From: Treponema socranskii subsp. buccale | Lineage (GTDB): Bacteria; Spirochaetota; Spirochaetia; Treponematales; Treponemataceae | Assembly: GCF_024181585.1 (NCBI RefSeq) | Contig: NZ_CP054258.1 | Location: forward strand, 2,046,001 to 2,110,000 | Length of the DNA stretch: 64,000 nt | Reading direction: 5' to 3' | Part shown: positions 61,396-64,000 of the stretch, one piece after another | Numbering within the stretch: position 1 is the stretch's first letter | Layout of the letters: each line of letters opens with the position of its first letter | Notes under the pieces: generated by a model | Databases searched by the model: none | What the model was told of the DNA's origin: nothing | Seen by the model: the letters and a program-made list of their open reading frames with translations, nothing else | Translations under genes and position numbers: made by a program

Positions 61396-62766
61396 CTATC
61401 TGCCGAATTTCCTTGCGAGCGCTTCCATATCAGCGGAGGCGCCGCCGAGCTGATTCATAAACTGCGCCTGCATGCCGCGATTTTTGCTGAGCTTTTTCAT
61501 CGCGAGCTTCGTCTTTTCAAACTGCTTTATCAATTTGTTGACGTCAGCGACCGAAGTCCCCGACCCCTTTGCAATGCGTTTACGGCGCGCGGGCCCGATG
61601 ATAAAATGATTCGCCCGCTCTTTTTTCGTCATCGACAAGATAATCGCTTCCTGCTTTTTCATGCCGTCCGTATCGAAATCGCGCCCCTGCATCTGCTGTG
61701 CGATGCCCGGCATCATCTCCATAAGCTGCTGCATACTGCCCATCTTGCGCACTTGCCGAAACTGCGTGAGCATATCGTCGAGCGTAAACTCGTTGCGCGC
61801 CATCTTTTTTTGCAGCTTTTCCGCTTCTTCGCGGTCGACCGTTTCCTGCGCCTTTTCGACGAGCGAAACGATATCGCCCATGCCGAGGATGCGGCTTGCG
61901 ATGCGGTCGGGGTGAAAGACTTCGAGGTCTTCGGTTTTTTCGCCCGTACCGATAAACAGAATGGGTTTACCGGTCATCGTTTTAAGCGAAAGCGCCGCAC
62001 CGCCTCTCGCATCGGAATCGAATTTTGTTAAAATAACGCCTGAAAGCGAAAGCTTTTCGTCGAACGTTTTTGCGATGTCTACCGCGTTTTGACCGGTCAT
62101 CGCATCGGCGACGAGGATCGTTTCGTCGGGCGAAAGCGCTTTTTTAATATCGACGAGTTCGCTCATCATCGCTTCGTCTATCTGCAAGCGCCCCGCGGTA
62201 TCGACGATAAGCGTATCGAGCGAATTTTTCCGCGCATAGTCGAGCGCATCTTTTGCAACGCGCACGGCGGATACGCCTTCTTCTTTAAATACCGGCACAC
62301 CGATTTTTTCGCCGAGCTGCGAAAGTTGTTCGACGGCGGCAGGGCGGACCAAATCGCACGCGGCCAGCAGCGGCTTCCGTCCTTCTTTTGCCAAGCGGTA
62401 TGCGAGTTTATGCGCTGCGGTCGTTTTACCCGACCCCTGCAAACCGAGCAGCAAAATCACCGACTGCGTGTCCGGCCCTTTTAAATGCAGATCGGTTTTC
62501 GCATCTCCGAGCATAGAGGCGAGTTTGTCGTAAATGATTTTAACGAATTGTTCGCCGGGATCGACGGCGCGAAGAACTTTTTCACCCTTCGCTTCTTCAA
62601 TCGTCGAATTGACAAAGCGGCGAACGACGCGGAGATTGACGTCGGCTTCGAGGAGCGCCGTCTTAATACGCTCAACCGTATCTTCAATATTTTTTTCGGT
62701 GATCGTCGATTTTCCGCTCACCGTTTGGATAATCGATGAAAAGGTATTTGTTAATTTTTCAAGCAT
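61396..62766 (-). CDS. ffh: Signal recognition particle protein Ffh
   Basis: A 456-aa GTPase. N domain (ALLEADVNLRVVRRF), G domain with GLQGSGKTTAAHKLA (G1), DTAGRLQIDEAMM (G3) and TKFDSDARGG (G4), and a methionine-rich M domain (MMPGIAQQMQGRD, RRKRIAKGSGTSV binding SRP RNA). It targets nascent membrane proteins with 4.5S RNA. The start MLEKLTNTFSSIIQ is canonical; upstream frame to 62934 is rejected. TATAAT sits only 6 nt before this ATG, so the mRNA is probably leaderless. Confidence 0.96.
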   Translation of the reverse strand: MLEKLTNTFSSIIQTVSGKSTITEKNIEDTVERIKTALLEADVNLRVVRRFVNSTIEEAKGEKVLRAVDPGEQFVKIIYDKLASMLGDAKTDLHLKGPDTQSVILLLGLQGSGKTTAAHKLAYRLAKEGRKPLLAACDLVRPAAVEQLSQLGEKIGVPVFKEEGVSAVRVAKDALDYARKNSLDTLIVDTAGRLQIDEAMMSELVDIKKALSPDETILVADAMTGQNAVDIAKTFDEKLSLSGVILTKFDSDARGGAALSLKTMTGKPILFIGTGEKTEDLEVFHPDRIASRILGMGDIVSLVEKAQETVDREEAEKLQKKMARNEFTLDDMLTQFRQVRKMGSMQQLMEMMPGIAQQMQGRDFDTDGMKKQEAIILSMTKKERANHFIIGPARRKRIAKGSGTSVADVNKLIKQFEKTKLAMKKLSKNRGMQAQFMNQLGGASADMEALARKFGR

Positions 62767-62772
62767 AGGCCG

Positions 62773-62801
62773 ATTATACCCGCCCCGCCTCTTTTTTGCA
62801 A
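62773..62801 (-). promoter_or_regulatory. Promoter of ffh
   Basis: On the minus strand: TTGCAA (62796-62801), 17-bp spacer, TATAAT (62773-62778), then CGGCCT and the ATG. A near-consensus promoter that leaves no room for a ribosome-binding site. Confidence 0.7.
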
Positions 62802-62888
62802 TGCGACGCGCTCCGAACAACGCGCCCCACGGAACGAGTGCGCCGTACTGCGGACGCGGACGGAATGCCCGTACGTTCGTCCTCGCGC

Positions 62889-63944
62889 TTATTTTTCCTG
62901 CGTTAAAAGCTGTGCGATAAAATCGCGCGGACAAATCTCCTTATTCAATATGCGGTACAGTCCGTCGCAGATCGTCAGCTTGAGATTTTTTCTTTGCGCG
63001 ATTTCGTGCACGTATTTGCACGCGATCGCCCCTTCGGAAAGATAGCCGAGCTTTGTCATATTTTCGATCAAATCGTCGAGATTCGAAAACTGCGACATGA
63101 TATCTTTTTTAATCAAATCCTGCCCGAAGCGGCGGTTCCGTCCGTATTTGCTTTTGCACGTTACTTCCAAATCACCCACACCCGCGATAGACGTAAAAGT
63201 TTCCGCGTGCGTCGCGCCCATCGCAAATCCGAGCGTTTGAATTTCGTTTAAGCCTGCGGCCATCAAAAGGGATTCCGCATTGTCGCCGAATTCTTCCGAC
63301 GTTTCGGCAAGCGCATCCATCGCACCGTATACGACGGCGATGACGTTTTTCGCGGCGGCGCAGATCTGCACGCCGACGACGTCGAACGACGAATACGGCA
63401 AAATCCCCGGCACGCGCAAAAGCTCCCGCACTCTGATCGAATTGCGAGGGTTTTCGCACGCGGCGACGAGTCCCGTAATTTTCCCGACTGCAACTTCTTC
63501 CGCGTGGCTCGGACCCGACACGTAGACCGTACATCCCTTGTAGATGCCGGGCAAAAGATTTTCGATCGTCGAAAGCACGAGCTTCGGCCCGTCGGCGGCC
63601 GGCACAAAGCCCTTCGTAAGAACGGCGATGCAGGTACTGCCGTCTGCGATACCGGGAAGAGCGGTAATCTTTTTTACCGTGTCGGCGATATACAGCGACG
63701 GAGAAGCGATTATTAAAAATTCTTTGTCGGAAGCGACTTCGGCGATATCGTTTGAAACGGTGATGTTTTCCGACAGTCTGTAGCCCGGCAGATACCGTTT
63801 GTTTTCGTGATCATTGTTGACCGAGTCGGCGACGTCCGCTTCGCGCGCCCACATCCGTATCCGATGATTGCCGCGTGCGAGCGCTTGCGCCAAACCCGTA
63901 CCCCATGCACCGCTTCCGAGAATGCCGACAGATTTCGATTCCAT
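62889..63944 (-). CDS. gpsA: Glycerol-3-phosphate dehydrogenase [NAD(P)+]
   Basis: A 351-aa enzyme: the nucleotide-binding VGILGSGAWGTGLAQALARG, conserved VYVSGPSHAEEVAVGK, the catalytic Lys in AAAKNVIAVVYGAMDAL, and NRRFGQDLIKKDI in the C-terminal domain. It reduces dihydroxyacetone phosphate to sn-glycerol-3-phosphate for phospholipid synthesis. AAGGAATCGCT precedes the ATG. Its stop lies 88 bp from the -35 box of ffh on the same strand. Confidence 0.96.
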   Translation of the reverse strand: MESKSVGILGSGAWGTGLAQALARGNHRIRMWAREADVADSVNNDHENKRYLPGYRLSENITVSNDIAEVASDKEFLIIASPSLYIADTVKKITALPGIADGSTCIAVLTKGFVPAADGPKLVLSTIENLLPGIYKGCTVYVSGPSHAEEVAVGKITGLVAACENPRNSIRVRELLRVPGILPYSSFDVVGVQICAAAKNVIAVVYGAMDALAETSEEFGDNAESLLMAAGLNEIQTLGFAMGATHAETFTSIAGVGDLEVTCKSKYGRNRRFGQDLIKKDIMSQFSNLDDLIENMTKLGYLSEGAIACKYVHEIAQRKNLKLTICDGLYRILNKEICPRDFIAQLLTQEK

Positions 63945-64000
63945 AGCGATTCCTTATTTTAATAATGTCATCTTGTATGTGACGTACCGAAGTACGGAAC

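Overview
The window looks like chromosomal DNA from a host-associated Treponema (spirochaete) of roughly balanced GC. Reasons: a FliG1-type paralogue, fliS/flgN behind a sigma-28-like promoter, a short AlaRS without the C-terminal domain, a DUF2259 secreted protein, many lipoproteins with relaxed lipoboxes, NifJ-based fermentation, and integron-like attC cassettes of the kind known in T. denticola. The species cannot be named from the sequence alone. Most genes lie on the minus strand.

Layout. 0-5.8 kb: a cut-off CDS, an XRE regulator, clpB, a repeat fused to an attC-like site with a decapitated vapC, and unknown proteins. 5.8-17.2 kb: a large M16C peptidase with fliG1, a broken esterase, secreted proteins, a periplasmic flavin reductase (with the 3' scar of a lost paralogue), transketolase and a 485-aa unknown. 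17.2-23.8 kb: a CBS-ACT protein and a branched-chain amino-acid type ABC transporter (livF, livG, livM, livH, livJ) interrupted and flanked by palindromic repeats. 23.9-30.3 kb: ftsH diverging from fliS-flgN-folA, then an AEC permease and a PflA-like radical SAM protein. 30.4-38.7 kb: accessory genes, including a TM2 protein, a secreted hydrolase, a RelE-type toxin-antitoxin pair, a large surface lipoprotein, a GIY-YIG protein and a lower-GC histidine kinase/response regulator/membrane protein operon. 39.4-53.8 kb: a TPR lipoprotein, nusB, a SurA-like chaperone, alaS, a seven-repeat beta-propeller lipoprotein, nifJ, guaB (of the Tritrichomonas-like class), DUF2259 and a dolichol-kinase-like protein. 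53.8-58.7 kb: a 1258-aa membrane TPR protein and a secreted CBM48-like protein. 58.7-61.4 kb: an AT-rich block of minus-strand genes separated by attC-like sites, read here as an integrase-less cassette cluster. 61.4-64 kb: ffh and gpsA.

The most unusual content is non-coding. (1) A family of roughly 250-390 bp modular palindromic elements (17925-18177, 22286-22535, 38734-39115, and a partial at 3731-3954). The outer and inner arms differ between copies but stay complementary within each copy, and extra hairpin or tandem modules are inserted in some copies. (2) A second family with covarying inverted repeats (19041-19380 and 57661-57894), each ending in a TATTAT box just upstream of a gene. 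(3) The attC-like cassette cluster at 58768-61376 and a related single site at 3940-3999. No transposase or integrase is encoded in the window, so any mobility would have to come from elsewhere. Several strong promoters place the -10 box only 6-8 nt from the ATG, which suggests leaderless mRNAs.
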